DNA of 64,000 bases from Micrococcales bacterium (GTDB lineage: Bacteria; Actinomycetota; Actinomycetes; S36-B12; UBA10799), in assembly GCA_016719135.1 (NCBI GenBank), contig JADKAV010000021.1, forward strand, positions 1 through 64,000, read 5' to 3'. Below are positions 1 through 9,965 of the stretch, one piece after another. Within the stretch, counting starts at the first letter, position 1, and each line of letters begins with the position of its first letter. The notes beneath the pieces were generated by a model that did no database searches, was not told where the DNA came from, and saw only the letters and a list, made by a program, of their open reading frames with translations. Both the position numbers and the translations under genes were made by a program.

Positions 1-690
1 ACCTGACCGGCGTACATGACCGCGAGGTCGTCGCAGGCGGAGGCCAGGACCGACAGGTCGTGGGAGATGAAGACCATCGCGAGATCCAGGTCCCGTACCC
101 GATCGGCGAGCACGTCCAGAACCTGCTGCTGAACCATCACGTCCAGGGCGGTCGTGGGCTCATCGGCCACGATTAGGGCCGGTCCGCAGGCCAGCGCCAT
201 CGCGATCATCACCCGCTGCCGCTGACCGCCGGACAGTTGGTGCGGGTAGGACTGTGCCACGCGGGACGGTAGGCCCACCTGCTCCAGCAGGTCCCCGACA
301 CGAGCGCGGGCCGTCGGCTCCGACACGGACTTCTCGTGCAGCCGGATCGGCTCGGCGATCTGGTGACCGACACGTTGCACCGGGTTGAGCGCGTGCATGG
401 CTCCCTGGAACACCACCGAGGCCGTGGCCCAGCGGACCGCGCGCAAGCGTCCCCACTTCATCGTGAGCACGTCCTCGCCGTCGAGCAGGACGCGTCCGGT
501 GACAGTCGCGGATCTGGGCAGCAGTCGCAGCACCGTCCAGGTCACCGTGGTTTTGCCTGACCCCGACTCGCCCGCCAGCCCCAAGGAGCGTCCGGCGTCA
601 ACGCTCGAGGGACACCCCGCGCACCGCCGGAACCGCACCCTCGGTCGATCGGTAGGTGACGCTGACGTCCTCCAGCTCCAGGACGGCCAT
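1..690 (-). CDS. dppD: Peptide ABC transporter ATP-binding protein (DppD/OppD-like), 3' end outside window
   Basis: ATPase subunit of a dipeptide/oligopeptide/nickel-type importer; it energises uptake through the two permeases encoded just upstream. Read on the minus strand from ATG at 690 (starts MAVLELEDVSVTYRS). It shows Walker A GESGSGKTT (about 555-580), signature LSGGQRQR (about 214-238) and Walker B with ADEPTTALD (about 140-170). One base too many or too few near 602 splits the N-terminal beta strand from the Walker A frame. The start codon overlaps the dppC stop (TGATG), so translation is probably coupled. The C-terminus lies beyond position 1. Confidence 0.9.
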
Positions 691-1630
691 CACTGGGCTC
701 CGAGGCGGGGGTTGACGATCTGCTCGAGCGCTCGCCCGATCATGGTGAACGACAGCACCACGAGCACCACGCAGACACCGGGCGGGCCGATGTACCACCA
801 GGCGCCGGCCGAGATGGCGCCGTCGGGAAAACGCCTGGTCCAGCGTGGATCCCACGATGGCCGCAGCCGGGTCGCCGAGTCCCAGGAAGGACAGGGTCGT
901 CTCCGAGAGGATCGCGATCGCCACGGTGAGGGTGGTGTTGGCCAGCACCAACGGGAAGACGTTAGGGAGCACGTGCCGGGTCATCTGATGCCAGTTGCCG
1001 CTGCCGAGGGCGCGGGAGCGCTCCAGGTACGGCCGGCCCCCGACCGACAGGGTCTGGGCCCGGATCAGTCGTGCGGTGCCCGCCCACGACGTGACGCCGA
1101 TCACGATGATGATCGTCACTGTCACGACCCCGCCAGAACGGTGGCCAGCACGATCGCCAACGGCAGGAACGGGATCACCAGAACCCAGTCGGTCAGCCGT
1201 TGCAGCGCGGCGCCACCCAGCCCGCGGTAGTGGCCGGAGGCGATTCCGACCGACGTCCCGATGAGCATGGAGATGAGGGTGGCGGCAATCCCGACAGTCA
1301 GGGACACTCGAGCACCCCACGCCAGCAACGCCAGCATGGAACGCCCCGAGTCGTCAGTGCCCAGCCAGAACTCCCCTGATGGCGGGTCCAGCAGCTCACC
1401 GGTGGCCCGGGTGACGCTGATGGTGTCTGGTGGGAACAGAACTGGCGCCAGGATTGCTGCGAGGGTGAAGAAGGCAAGAATACCCAGTCCCAGCATGCCG
1501 GCCGGTGGGTGCGGAACTGGCGCCAACCGCGGCCGAAGGCCTCCCGCCGGCGGGCCCGGGCGATCGCCCGGCGACCCTGCGGTTGGGCCGCAGTGCCCTC
1601 GCTACCGCCGGCCTGTTGGTCGCTGGACAT
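690..1630 (-). CDS. dppC: Peptide ABC transporter permease (DppC-like)
   Basis: Second inner-membrane permease of the importer. It starts at ATG 1630 (MSSDQQAGGSEG), has a basic N-terminal segment, then the first transmembrane helix (LGILAFFTLAAILAPVLF) and the FWLGTDDSGRS motif typical of DppC. The permease EAA-loop region (YLERSRALGSGNWHQMTRHV) follows. The C-terminus is EQIVNPRLGAQ. At least three frameshifts (near 1500, 1125 and 830) break the frame; joined, the product is about 310 residues, normal for the family. It overlaps dppB and dppD by one base each. Confidence 0.88.
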
Positions 1631-2697
1631 CAGGACCTCACTCTCGGGTCGATCACGGCGTAGAGCAGGTCCGCCACGAGGTTGGCCAGCACGACCCCGA
1701 TGGAGAAGAGCAGGAAGATCGCCTGCAGCAGAGCGACATCCGGGCCGCGCAGCGCCTCGTAGGAGAGCAGCCCCAGGCCTGGCCAGGAGAACACCGTCTC
1801 CACGGTGATCGCCCCGGACAGTGAATCCGAGGTTCAAGAAAATGAGAGTGATGGTCGGCAGCAGGGCGTTCGGAACGGCGTGCCGGCGGCGTACGAACTT
1901 GTCGGACAGGCCCTTGGCCCGGGCAGTGGTGAGGTAGTCCTCGTCCATCTCGTCCACCAGCGACGAACGCATCACCAAGGCGTACTCTCCGCGAGGTAGG
2001 CCATCGTCAGCGTCGCGACGGGCAGCACCATGTGCCACGCGACGTCGAGCCAGCCGGCCAAGGACGACGTGTCCACCCCCGGTGATGAGATCCCCCCGAT
2101 CGGGAAGATGCCGGGCAAACCGAAGACGCCGACCCCGAAGACGATCAGCAGGATCATGCCCAGCCAGAACTCGGGCATGGAGTACAGAGTGAGCGTGACC
2201 CCGGTGGACACCTTGTCGAAGGATTTGCCCCGCTGCCAGCCGGCCTTGATCCCGATCCAGACTCCAATGATCGACGCCAGCACGATTGCTGTGCCCACCA
2301 GCAGCAGAGTCGGCCAGATGCGCCCGGTGACCAGCTCCCACACCGGCCGGTTGAACTGGGCCGAGTCGATGGTGCTGGCGAACGGGTTCTGCAGGTAGGT
2401 CAGGAACTGCTCCAGGGCCGGGCGGTTCAGCTCATCGCGCAGCTCGGCCAGTTGCTCCGGCGGCACGTTGCGTCCCCGCGTATACATCCCGATCGGATCA
2501 CCGGGCAGCAGGCGGAACAGGAAGAAGTTCACCACCAGGACGAAGAACAGGGTGCCCACAGCGGCACCTGTCTTGCGCAAGGCGAACCGTGCCCCGGGGG
2601 ATAGGCCCTTGCTCCCCTTCTGCTTGCGGGACAGCGGGGCAGGCCCGGGGACGGGGTCGGGACCGCCGCCCCCGGCAACGTCCTGGATCAGCGACAC
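1630..2697 (-). CDS. dppB: Peptide ABC transporter permease (DppB-like)
   Basis: First permease of the importer. It starts at ATG 2697 with an unusually long Pro/Gly-rich cytoplasmic N-terminus of about 45 residues. The first membrane helix (VGTLFFVLVVNFFLFRLLPGDP) follows, with the family-typical LPGDP at its end. The EAA loop is recognisable as DYLTTARAKGLSDKFVRRRHA (about 1865-1935). Frameshifts near 1985 and 1835 need joining; the end reads ADLLYAVIDPRVRS. Only 7 bases separate it from dppA. Confidence 0.88.
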
Positions 2698-2704
2698 CGG
2701 TCCG

Positions 2705-4571
2705 CTACTCCACGTCGTCGTCGGACGTACGTCGACGACCGATCATGACACCGCCGAGCACCAGCCCGACAGCAGCTAGCACGCCGACCACGATGAGCGC
2801 CGGGTTGACGCCACCGCTGGACGACGTGGAGCCGCCGCTGTCAGCGGACACCGGCTCGAGGCTCTGGTACGACCAGGTGCCGTACTGGAACAGCAGTACG
2901 CCGTCCGGATTCGGCTGCGGGGTGAAGTTGGTCCAGCGGTCCGACCGGTAGGCGGTCGGATTGTCGTAGTAGACGGTGACGACGTAGGCGTTGCTGTCGA
3001 AGAGCATCTGCTGCATCGCCTTGACGATGTCGGCGCGCTTGCCCTGGTCCGTCTCCAGTTTCTGCTCTTGGTAGAGCTTGTCGTACTCGGCGTCGCAGTA
3101 GAAGGAGTCGGACAGCCCGGCGAAGATCGTCCCGTCGTCGTCGGTCGACCGCTGGTCGCAGGTGAAGGTCGAGAGCTGGTAGTCCGGGTCCGGTTCGACG
3201 ACCCAGCCCCACTCGAACATGTCGAAGTCGCCGTTGCCGACCTTCTCGTACAGGGTGTCCTCGCTGACGATCTTCACCTTGACCTCGATGCCGATCTGGG
3301 ACAGCCAGTCCTTGACGTATTCGACCACCTTCTGGGACTCGCTGGACTCCTGCCGGCCGAACAGACGCAGCGACATCCGCTCGCCGTCGGCCGAGGTCCG
3401 CACCCCGTCGTCGCCCATCGTGTATCCGGCCGCGTCGAGGGTGGCGTTAGCCGCGTCCAGGTCGAACGCCACCTGGTTCTCCGGTTCGAGATGCAGGTTT
3501 GTGTACAGCGGCGGAATGATCGTGGTGCCGGGTCGCGCGAATCCGCCGTACACCTTGTCCGCCAGGACCTGCCGGTCGGTCGCCTGGGCGATCGCCAGGC
3601 GCACCTGCGGGTCGAGCACCAGCTTGCTGCCGTCCCCGATCGGCGTGCCGTCGGTCAGAGCCGCGCCCATGTTGAACGCGATCTGGTTGAACCCGGAGTA
3701 CACGCTGGGCACCGTCGTGATGCCGTCGGTGTTGGCCAGCGAGTTGAAGACGTTCGCGGACAGATCGTTGGCGTAGTCGACCTCTCCCTTGCGTAGCGCC
3801 TCGGCGATCGCGTCGGTGTTCTTGTAGACGCGGAAGACGATCTCATCGGCCGCGGGCTTGCCGGCGTAGAAGTTGGGGTTGGCCGCGAATCTCAGATACT
3901 CACCCTTGCGCCGCTCGATCAGCTCGTAGGGTCCGCCGCCGACAACCGGCTGGCCGTTCTCCGGCTCATTCTTGTAGGACTTGACCTTCTTTGGCGTCGA
4001 TGTCCTTCCAGATGTGCTCAGGAAGGATGTAGACCGCCAACTGGTACATGATGGGCGACGGCCTCTTCACGTACAGGACCAGTGTCGTGTCGTCCGGAGC
4101 CTCGGCCCGGGTGATGGTGGACGTGTAGCCGCCGTGGTTGGTCTGCTCGATGTCGCCGTTGATGACCCGGTTGAACGTGTATGCCGCGTCGCGCGCGGTC
4201 AGCGGTTCGCCGTCGCTCCACTTGAGATCGGGCCTGATCTTGTACGTCCAGTAACTCCGGTCCTCGGACTCTTCCCAGGACTCCGCGAGGCCGGGGACGG
4301 TGGAGAAGTCCGCCGCCGAGTATTCAGTAAGGGTGGGGTACATCATCTGGTACACCTCGAAGGAGGCCGCCGCGATGCCGGTGAACGGGTTCGTCGAGTC
4401 GACGTCCTGGGTGATGCCGACCGTGAACACGGACTTCTGCCCGGCGCTTTCCGCGGCCGGGGACGGGCTACCCGACTCGTCCGCGCTTGCCGGCATCAGC
4501 GGCAACGCAACTATCGCCGCGATCGCACTGGCGAGCAGCGCCCGTGCGTGCCAACGTCTGGGTACCGTCAT
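2705..4571 (-). CDS. dppA: Peptide ABC transporter substrate-binding protein with C-terminal membrane anchor
   Basis: Extracytoplasmic solute-binding protein of family 5 (SBP_bac_5). From ATG 4571 it has a Sec-type signal peptide (LLASAIAAIVALPLMPASA) without a lipobox cysteine. A canonical N-lobe follows (FTVGITQDVDSTNPFTGI, then LAESWEES, WSDGEPLTARD). One frameshift near 3985 separates the two halves. The C-terminus (about 2710-2830) has a Ser/Gly linker, then a hydrophobic helix (PALIVVGVLAAVGLVLGG) and RRR. Unlike most family members it therefore seems tethered by a C-terminal transmembrane segment rather than a lipid. First gene of the dppABCD operon, divergent from the S9 peptidase. 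Confidence 0.88.
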
Positions 4572-4612
4572 CAGTTTTCTCCCTGTGTGGTCGTCAGTGC
4601 TACCGTCCGGCC

Positions 4613-6703
4613 ATGCCACCTGCTCCCCAGCCCAAAGTAAACCGCACGACAGTCCCCTGGGGGGCCGGAACTCGACAAGACGACTTCGGTTGGCTGGCAG
4701 GTGGCGGTCCCGAGGTTCTGCGGGTATTGAATGACGAGCGCGCCTACTACGAGGCCAGGGTTCATCAGCTGCATTCGGTCCGGGATGAACTGACGGCGGC
4801 CATGCGCGGGCTTCTGCCTGACGCCGACGTGTCGGTCAGTTTCATGCGCCGAGACTACACATACGTGACGGAGTTTCGAGCGGAAGCGGATTTGCCCTGT
4901 CTGGCCCGCCGTCGGCGCGGCGCTGACGGACCGATCGAGTCGCTGGTCGACCTCGATGCGGTGGCCAGGCAGGAGGGCTCCTCGTACGCCGAGTTCGGCC
5001 TGACCGAGCCGGGCCCGGACGACCGGATCCTGGCGTGGTCGGTTGACTTCAACGGTGCCGAAAAGTACTCCCTGCACTTCCGGGATCTGACAACTGGTCA
5101 GGACCTGCCGGACCGGGTGCCGGACACCTATTACACGGGAGCCTGGGACGCTACGGGTACTCGCTTCCTCTACGTGGTGCCCGATCACGCGATGCGGCCA
5201 TGGCAGGTGCGCGAGCACATCCTGGGCACGTCCACTGCTCGCGATCGGCTCGTGTTGCAGGAGGACGACGAGGCGTTCGAGGTGACAGTGCACGCCACGC
5301 GGTCCGGGGAGTGGATCTTCATCGAGTCCCGCAGCCGGGACACCAGCGAGTGCTGGCTGCTGCCGACCCGCGACACCACGGCCGCGCCGCGTTCGGTCGC
5401 CGGGCGCCGCCGGGGCACGGAGTACACCGTCGACCACGCTCCGTGGGATGGCGGCGACGAACTGCTGATGGTCACCACCGACGATGCCCCCGAGTTCCGG
5501 GTCCTTGCGGCTTCGACCGAGACTTCAGGGCCGTGGCGGGAGGTGGTCGCCCACGACGCGCAGGTCCGGGTGGTGGCTGTCGACGCGTTCGCCGGGCACG
5601 TGATTCTGACACTGCGCCGCGACGGGTTGCCGCTGCTGCGGGTATTCACGCGGGACTGGTCTGCGTCGTACGACATCGCGCCCGCGGATGAGGCGTCCAC
5701 CGTCTGCCTGGCGCGGGTGGACGAGTTCGACCCGGGTGCCATCACGATCCGCACCGAGGGCCGAACAACGCCCGCGGCCTGGTGGGATGTGGACCTCGAG
5801 TCCGGCGGCCGGGTTGAAGTGCACGCATCGGCGGCCCCCGGTTTGGAACCGGATCGCTACGCGGCTTCGCGGGTCTGGGTGACGGCCAGGGATGGAGCCC
5901 GAGTGCCGGTGACTCTCTGGCGGCGAAAGGACGTCCCGCTCGACGGGAGCGCGCCCTGTGTGCTGTATGGGTATGGCGCCTACGAGTACGTCTTCGAGCC
6001 GGAGTTCGACGCCGCCCTTCCGCCGCTGCTGGAGCGTGGGGTGGTCTTTGCGCATGCGCATGTGCGTGGCGGAGGTGAGATGGGCCGCTCTTGGTGGGAG
6101 CAGGGCCGGCTCTTGCGCAAGCGCACGACTTTCGACGACTTCGTGGACGTTGCGGACGCGCTGGCTCACGACGGTGCGCTCGGTCTGGTGGACGGGCGCC
6201 GGATCGTCAGCCGCGGGTTGTCAGCCGGGGGACTGCTGCAGGGAGCGGTGTACTCGCAGCGTCCGGACCGTTGGCGGGCGGTGGTCGCGGAAGTCCCGTT
6301 CGTCGATGTCGTGACTGCCATGTCGGACACGTCGATTCCGCTGACAGTCAACGAGTGGGACGAGTGGGGCGATCCGCGCGACCCCGAGTTCTTGGCGTAC
6401 CTGGCGGGCTATTCGCCGTATGACAATCTGCCGCTGGCGGAGGGTCGGCCGCCGCTGCTCGTGACCGGCGCCCTGCACGATCCCCGAGTTCTGGTCAGGG
6501 AGCCGGCGAAGTGGACGATGGCGCTGCGAGCCAGTGATCCAGGCCAGGGCGCAGGCGCGGATTCGGACGATCCCACGTCGCCGGGCACGGTGCTGTTCCG
6601 GGTCGAGACCGCTGAGGGTGCCCACTCCGGGCCGGCGGGACGTTTCGGGCATGTGGATTACGAGGCTGAAGTGGGTGCGTGGATTCTCGCCGCGTTGTTG
6701 TGA
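4613..6703 (+). CDS. S9 family serine peptidase (oligopeptidase B / prolyl oligopeptidase-like)
   Basis: Cytosolic oligopeptidase of about 697 residues, usual for oligopeptidase B. I chose ATG 4613 (MPPAPQPKVNRTTVPWGAG) because upstream in-frame codons overlap the divergent dppA gene. An N-terminal beta-propeller is followed by an alpha/beta-hydrolase domain with YGYGAYE, HVRGGGEMG and the nucleophile elbow GLSAGG (about 6214-6231). The acid region is HDPRVLVREPAKW and the catalytic His lies in EGAHSG. The frame is intact. Its position back-to-back with a peptide importer, 41 bases away, suggests uptake and cleavage of peptides by the two products. Confidence 0.92.
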   Translation: MPPAPQPKVNRTTVPWGAGTRQDDFGWLAGGGPEVLRVLNDERAYYEARVHQLHSVRDELTAAMRGLLPDADVSVSFMRRDYTYVTEFRAEADLPCLARRRRGADGPIESLVDLDAVARQEGSSYAEFGLTEPGPDDRILAWSVDFNGAEKYSLHFRDLTTGQDLPDRVPDTYYTGAWDATGTRFLYVVPDHAMRPWQVREHILGTSTARDRLVLQEDDEAFEVTVHATRSGEWIFIESRSRDTSECWLLPTRDTTAAPRSVAGRRRGTEYTVDHAPWDGGDELLMVTTDDAPEFRVLAASTETSGPWREVVAHDAQVRVVAVDAFAGHVILTLRRDGLPLLRVFTRDWSASYDIAPADEASTVCLARVDEFDPGAITIRTEGRTTPAAWWDVDLESGGRVEVHASAAPGLEPDRYAASRVWVTARDGARVPVTLWRRKDVPLDGSAPCVLYGYGAYEYVFEPEFDAALPPLLERGVVFAHAHVRGGGEMGRSWWEQGRLLRKRTTFDDFVDVADALAHDGALGLVDGRRIVSRGLSAGGLLQGAVYSQRPDRWRAVVAEVPFVDVVTAMSDTSIPLTVNEWDEWGDPRDPEFLAYLAGYSPYDNLPLAEGRPPLLVTGALHDPRVLVREPAKWTMALRASDPGQGAGADSDDPTSPGTVLFRVETAEGAHSGPAGRFGHVDYEAEVGAWILAALL

Positions 6704-6724
6704 GGTTCGCCGGTGCGCTTGGTT

Positions 6725-6971
6725 GAGGGCGGTGTTGTTGGGGGGTTTGGGGGCTGGGAGTGCCCAACAACGTCGCCCTCGGCTGGGGGGTGCGGTTGGT
6801 CCCTGGGGCCCCGGATTTTGAGGGCGGTGTTGTTGTTGGGGGTTTCGGGGCTGGGAGTGCCCAACAACGTCGCCCTCGGCTGGGGGGTGCGGTTGGTCCC
6901 TGGGGCCCGGATTTTGAGGGCGGTGTTGTTGGGGGGTTTCGGGGCTTGGAGTGCCCAACAACGTCGCCCTC
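6725..6971 (+). repeat. Three tandem ~95-bp repeats, each an imperfect hairpin
   Basis: Copies at 6725-6780, 6820-6877 and 6916-6971, period 95-96 bp. Each begins GAGGGCGGTGTTGTTGGG and ends CCCAACAACGTCGCCCTC. These arms are complementary over 18 bases with two mismatches, one of them a wobble pair in RNA. G-rich spacers (GGCTGGGGGGTGCGGTTGGT and similar) link the copies. The block lies between the convergent 3' ends of the S9 peptidase and the SDR gene, so it may end transcription from both sides. There are no T-tracts and no coding sense. Confidence 0.85.
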
Positions 6972-6985
6972 GATGGACCTGAGCC

Positions 6986-7690
6986 CTACTGCTCCGGCAC
7001 CAAAAGGATGCGAGCACCGTTCTCGACCGAAGGGTCGCCCATGACATCGACCACAGCCCCTCCGACCACGCTGGTGTCGGTGAATGTCCGGAACGCCTTG
7101 TCAGGGTTGCGCGCCCGAACGTCGTCATCGACCAGCGCATTGACCACGAGGATCACGGCGCGCGCCGCGGTGTCGCGGAAACTGGCCCCGAGCGCCTTAG
7201 TCCAGGTCTCAGTGGCTGCCTTGATGCTGGCGTAAGCCGCATTGCCCGCGGTGGGCGATTGGGCCTGGACGCTCGAGAGGATGAAGAAGCGGCCTGCCGG
7301 CGAGGCGATCAGTGCGTCCCGAAAGACCACGCTCGTGACCCGCAGTGTGCCGAAGATCCCGGGTTCCAGGGCCGCGAACTGTTCGGCTGCCTTGCGGTCC
7401 ACAGTCTTAGAACCCTGCCAGCCGCCGACGAGATGGACCACGGCGTCGATTCGTCCATGCCGGTTCAGAAGGTCGTCTCGAAAGGCCTCTACGGCATCGA
7501 AGTCGAGCAGGTTCACAGTCCGAGCCTCGGCCGTCCCGCCAGCCGCGATCACGGCCTGTGCGGCGGTTTCGGCAAGGGTCTTGTCCCGGTCGACCAGGAC
7601 TACGTGCGCCCGGCCGGCCAAAGCCAGCGAAACGCCGCGTCCGCCCATGCCGGCTCCCAGCACGACGGCTACCGGTGTTGACGTGTTCAT
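6986..7690 (-). CDS. SDR family oxidoreductase
   Basis: Short-chain dehydrogenase/reductase of 234 residues with a Rossmann fold. The nucleotide-binding motif is GAGMGGRG near the N-terminus, followed by VLVDRDK, the HLVGGWQG segment in place of NNAG, and the active site SSVQAQSPTAGNAAYASIKA with Tyr-x3-Lys. ATG 7690 overlaps the stop of the upstream DUF6421 gene by four bases (ATGA), so the two are translationally coupled. The substrate cannot be deduced. The frame is intact. Confidence 0.88.
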   Translation of the reverse strand: MNTSTPVAVVLGAGMGGRGVSLALAGRAHVVLVDRDKTLAETAAQAVIAAGGTAEARTVNLLDFDAVEAFRDDLLNRHGRIDAVVHLVGGWQGSKTVDRKAAEQFAALEPGIFGTLRVTSVVFRDALIASPAGRFFILSSVQAQSPTAGNAAYASIKAATETWTKALGASFRDTAARAVILVVNALVDDDVRARNPDKAFRTFTDTSVVGGAVVDVMGDPSVENGARILLVPEQ

Positions 7691-9774
7691 CCACTCACTC
7701 CTGTGATGCCGCTGGTCGAATCGATGACGGGAGCCAACTTCTTCCGCAGCGCCTCATAGAAAACGTTCAGCGGGAACTCGTCGGGCAGGACCTCGTCGAC
7801 CGCCAGACGCGGTTCGGTCGGCAATGCTTGCGCGCCCTGTGCCCACACCGATGCCGGGTTCGGCGGAACGAGACCGCTGACGAATGTGTGCGCGGCCATC
7901 CAGTGCCCCATCCGGGAACGGTCGATGCCCTCGTTGTAGAGCCGCTCGACCTCGCCGCAGAGTTCGCTGACCGAGTCGTACACACGCGGCCAGTCCAGAC
8001 TCAACGTGTTGTCCCGCCACCGCAGCACTCCGTTGCGGTGCAGCCAGGCGAACAGGATCTGCCCACCGAGTCCGTCGTAGTTGCGGTTGCGTTCGCCGGT
8101 CGTCGGGAAGCGGAAGAGTCGGTCGAACAGGATCGCGATCCGAACGTGCCGCGCCAGTGTCGCCCCTTTCGACTCCAGGGCCGGGGTCTCCCGGAAGGTC
8201 GTGAGGTCGCAGCGCAACTCCTCGAGCCCGTACATCCAGTACGGCATCCGCTGCTTGATCATGAACGGGTCGAACGGAAGGTCTCCGTGGCTGTGCGTGC
8301 GGTCGTGGACGAGGTCCCACAGGATGAAGGTCTCCTGCGCCAGTCGCTGGTCGGCCAGCAGCCGTTCGGCATCCGGTGGCAGCGACAACTGCAGCAATTC
8401 CGCTGAAGCAGCCGAGACCCGACGGAAGCGAGCGGCTTCTCGGTCGCAGAAGATGCCGCCCCACGTGAAGCGCGCGGTCTCCCGCGTTGCCACCGTCTCG
8501 GGGAACAGCACCGCCGAGTGGGTGTCGTACCCCTTCGTGAAGCCCACGAACTCGATGGGGACGAACGCCGGATTGTCGTAGTCGCCGGCCTCCAGCTCTG
8601 CGATCCAGTCGGGCCATACGGTCCGGGTGATGACGGCCTCCACGTTGCGGTTCAGGTTGCCGTTCTGGGTGTACATGGGGAACACCGCCAGGTGCTCGAC
8701 GCCGTCGCGACGCTGCTGCTCGGGGTGGAACAGCAGCAGCGAGTCGAGGAAGTCCGGGACACCCAGCCCTGCGTCACGCCAAGCCAGGAAGTCGGTGACG
8801 GTGGCGTCCAGATGTTCCTGCTGATGCGGGAAGCGCGGGCTCAAAGCGGCGACGGCTTGGGCGATCTGGTCCACCAATTCGGAGGCGCGCTCGCGGTGTT
8901 CGTCTGCGACTGATCCGTCCTTGGCCTGCAACGGGCGCAGTTCCTCGATCGCGGCAACCAAGGCGTCCCAGGCGGGGTCCTGCAATGCGCCGGATGCATC
9001 GGCCACCGAAGAAGCCGAGCCGGCCCGCCCTGTCCCGGCCCACGTGATGAGGTTGAGCCACAGCCTGCGGTTTCCGAGATCTTCGATGGAGTCGTCGCCG
9101 AAAAGATCCGAGTCAGCGGCAACCACGACCCGCCCGGCGGCGCTTGGGACAGCGGCGATCAGCGGCGCACCCGGGGTGGTCGCATCCGACGAGGTCACGA
9201 GCACTGCGAACGCCTCGGGGGCTGTCAGCTGCAGCACCCCAGCGCGGTAGAAGCAGGCCCCGGAGACCTCCGCGAGCAGGTCGTGCTCGGTCTTCGGGCC
9301 GGGCTGACCCAGCACCCAGGTGCTCACGTCCTTGAACCGGTGCACTGGATCTTGCACGGTGGTCGACACCACGTCGATCCCGAAACGTCCGGCGAGGTCG
9401 CCGAGGACGTTGCCATACTTCTTCTGCTCGGTCTCCGCGAGCACGATGAGTCCGCCGCCGGCGGCGACGAAGTCTTCGATCGCAGCCAGCTCATCGGCAG
9501 AGTGAACAGGGGATCCGACTCCGGTCGTGGTCTCCCATTCCTCATCGGAGCAGTGCGGAATGACCAGCACGTCCACGTCGGCCAGCGCCGCTGATGTCAG
9601 CAGCCCGTCCTCGTGTGCGCGCACCTCGTAACCGGCCGTTCGCAGGGTTTCGGCCGCGACCACATAGCCGGCGTCCGCCGGAGCCTGCGGGTTCATCCGC
9701 GCGGCGATTTCGGGGCGGGTCGACCAGGCCTGCCGGTGTGCTTCATCTACAAGTACGACACCCAGATTGCGCAT
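7687..9774 (-). CDS. DUF6421 family protein
   Basis: A 695-residue soluble protein that I assign to DUF6421 from its overall sequence (for example FVPIEFVGFTKGYDTHSAV). Function unknown. Residues 1-250 resemble a class I glutamine-amidotransferase/ThuA-like flavodoxin fold (DVLVIPHCSDEEW, FVAAGGGLIVLAETEQ). Residues 280-695 are helical, with many His/Asp/Trp and LWDLVHDRTHSHGDLPFD. It is coupled to the downstream SDR gene by a 4-base overlap, an arrangement I recall from other actinobacteria. No frameshift. It starts at ATG 9774, facing the enoyl-CoA hydratase operon. Confidence 0.75.
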   Translation of the reverse strand: MRNLGVVLVDEAHRQAWSTRPEIAARMNPQAPADAGYVVAAETLRTAGYEVRAHEDGLLTSAALADVDVLVIPHCSDEEWETTTGVGSPVHSADELAAIEDFVAAGGGLIVLAETEQKKYGNVLGDLAGRFGIDVVSTTVQDPVHRFKDVSTWVLGQPGPKTEHDLLAEVSGACFYRAGVLQLTAPEAFAVLVTSSDATTPGAPLIAAVPSAAGRVVVAADSDLFGDDSIEDLGNRRLWLNLITWAGTGRAGSASSVADASGALQDPAWDALVAAIEELRPLQAKDGSVADEHRERASELVDQIAQAVAALSPRFPHQQEHLDATVTDFLAWRDAGLGVPDFLDSLLLFHPEQQRRDGVEHLAVFPMYTQNGNLNRNVEAVITRTVWPDWIAELEAGDYDNPAFVPIEFVGFTKGYDTHSAVLFPETVATRETARFTWGGIFCDREAARFRRVSAASAELLQLSLPPDAERLLADQRLAQETFILWDLVHDRTHSHGDLPFDPFMIKQRMPYWMYGLEELRCDLTTFRETPALESKGATLARHVRIAILFDRLFRFPTTGERNRNYDGLGGQILFAWLHRNGVLRWRDNTLSLDWPRVYDSVSELCGEVERLYNEGIDRSRMGHWMAAHTFVSGLVPPNPASVWAQGAQALPTEPRLAVDEVLPDEFPLNVFYEALRKKLAPVIDSTSGITGVSG

Positions 9775-9842
9775 GCCGACAGTGTCTCACCGTTTAGGTC
9801 GAATTGGTGCGGATCGTTCTCGCCGCCTATTTGCGCAATGCC

Positions 9843-9893
9843 CTGTTGGTTGCCGGGTGACCCGTATTTTGCAGGTCATTTGACAACCAACAG
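9843..9893. promoter_or_regulatory. 51-bp interrupted dyad between divergent genes
   Basis: Outer arms CTGTTGGTTG (9843-9852) and CAACCAACAG (9884-9893) are perfectly complementary. Exactly 5 bases inside each lies a second pair, TGACC (9858-9862) and GGTCA (9874-9878), centred on 9868. The equal spacing makes chance unlikely. It sits 69 bases upstream of the DUF6421 start and 73 bases upstream of the enoyl-CoA hydratase start. It could be a multi-half-site operator controlling both directions, or an RNA hairpin in one leader. No T-run follows, so a terminator is less likely. Confidence 0.6.
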
Positions 9894-9965
9894 GTCATCC
9901 GTAGGCAGTTGAACGTGTGAGCGCCGGATCCCCTGCCGCAACCGTTGTCCGGCTAGAGTCGACCA

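Noticed and set aside
385..1230. Long plus-strand frame opposite dppC/dppD
   Set aside because: Antisense shadow typical of GC-rich genes; the permease and ATPase motifs lie on the other strand.
598..1320. Single long minus-strand frame reading through dppC into dppD
   Set aside because: It is a chimera of correct and shifted frames produced by indels, not a fusion protein.
6725..6971. Possible CRISPR array
   Set aside because: Only three units, the spacers are nearly identical rather than unique, and no cas genes are present.
6713..7044. Open frames across the 6725-6971 repeats
   Set aside because: Gly/Ala/Arg-rich low-complexity translations that follow the tandem repeat; no gene-like composition.
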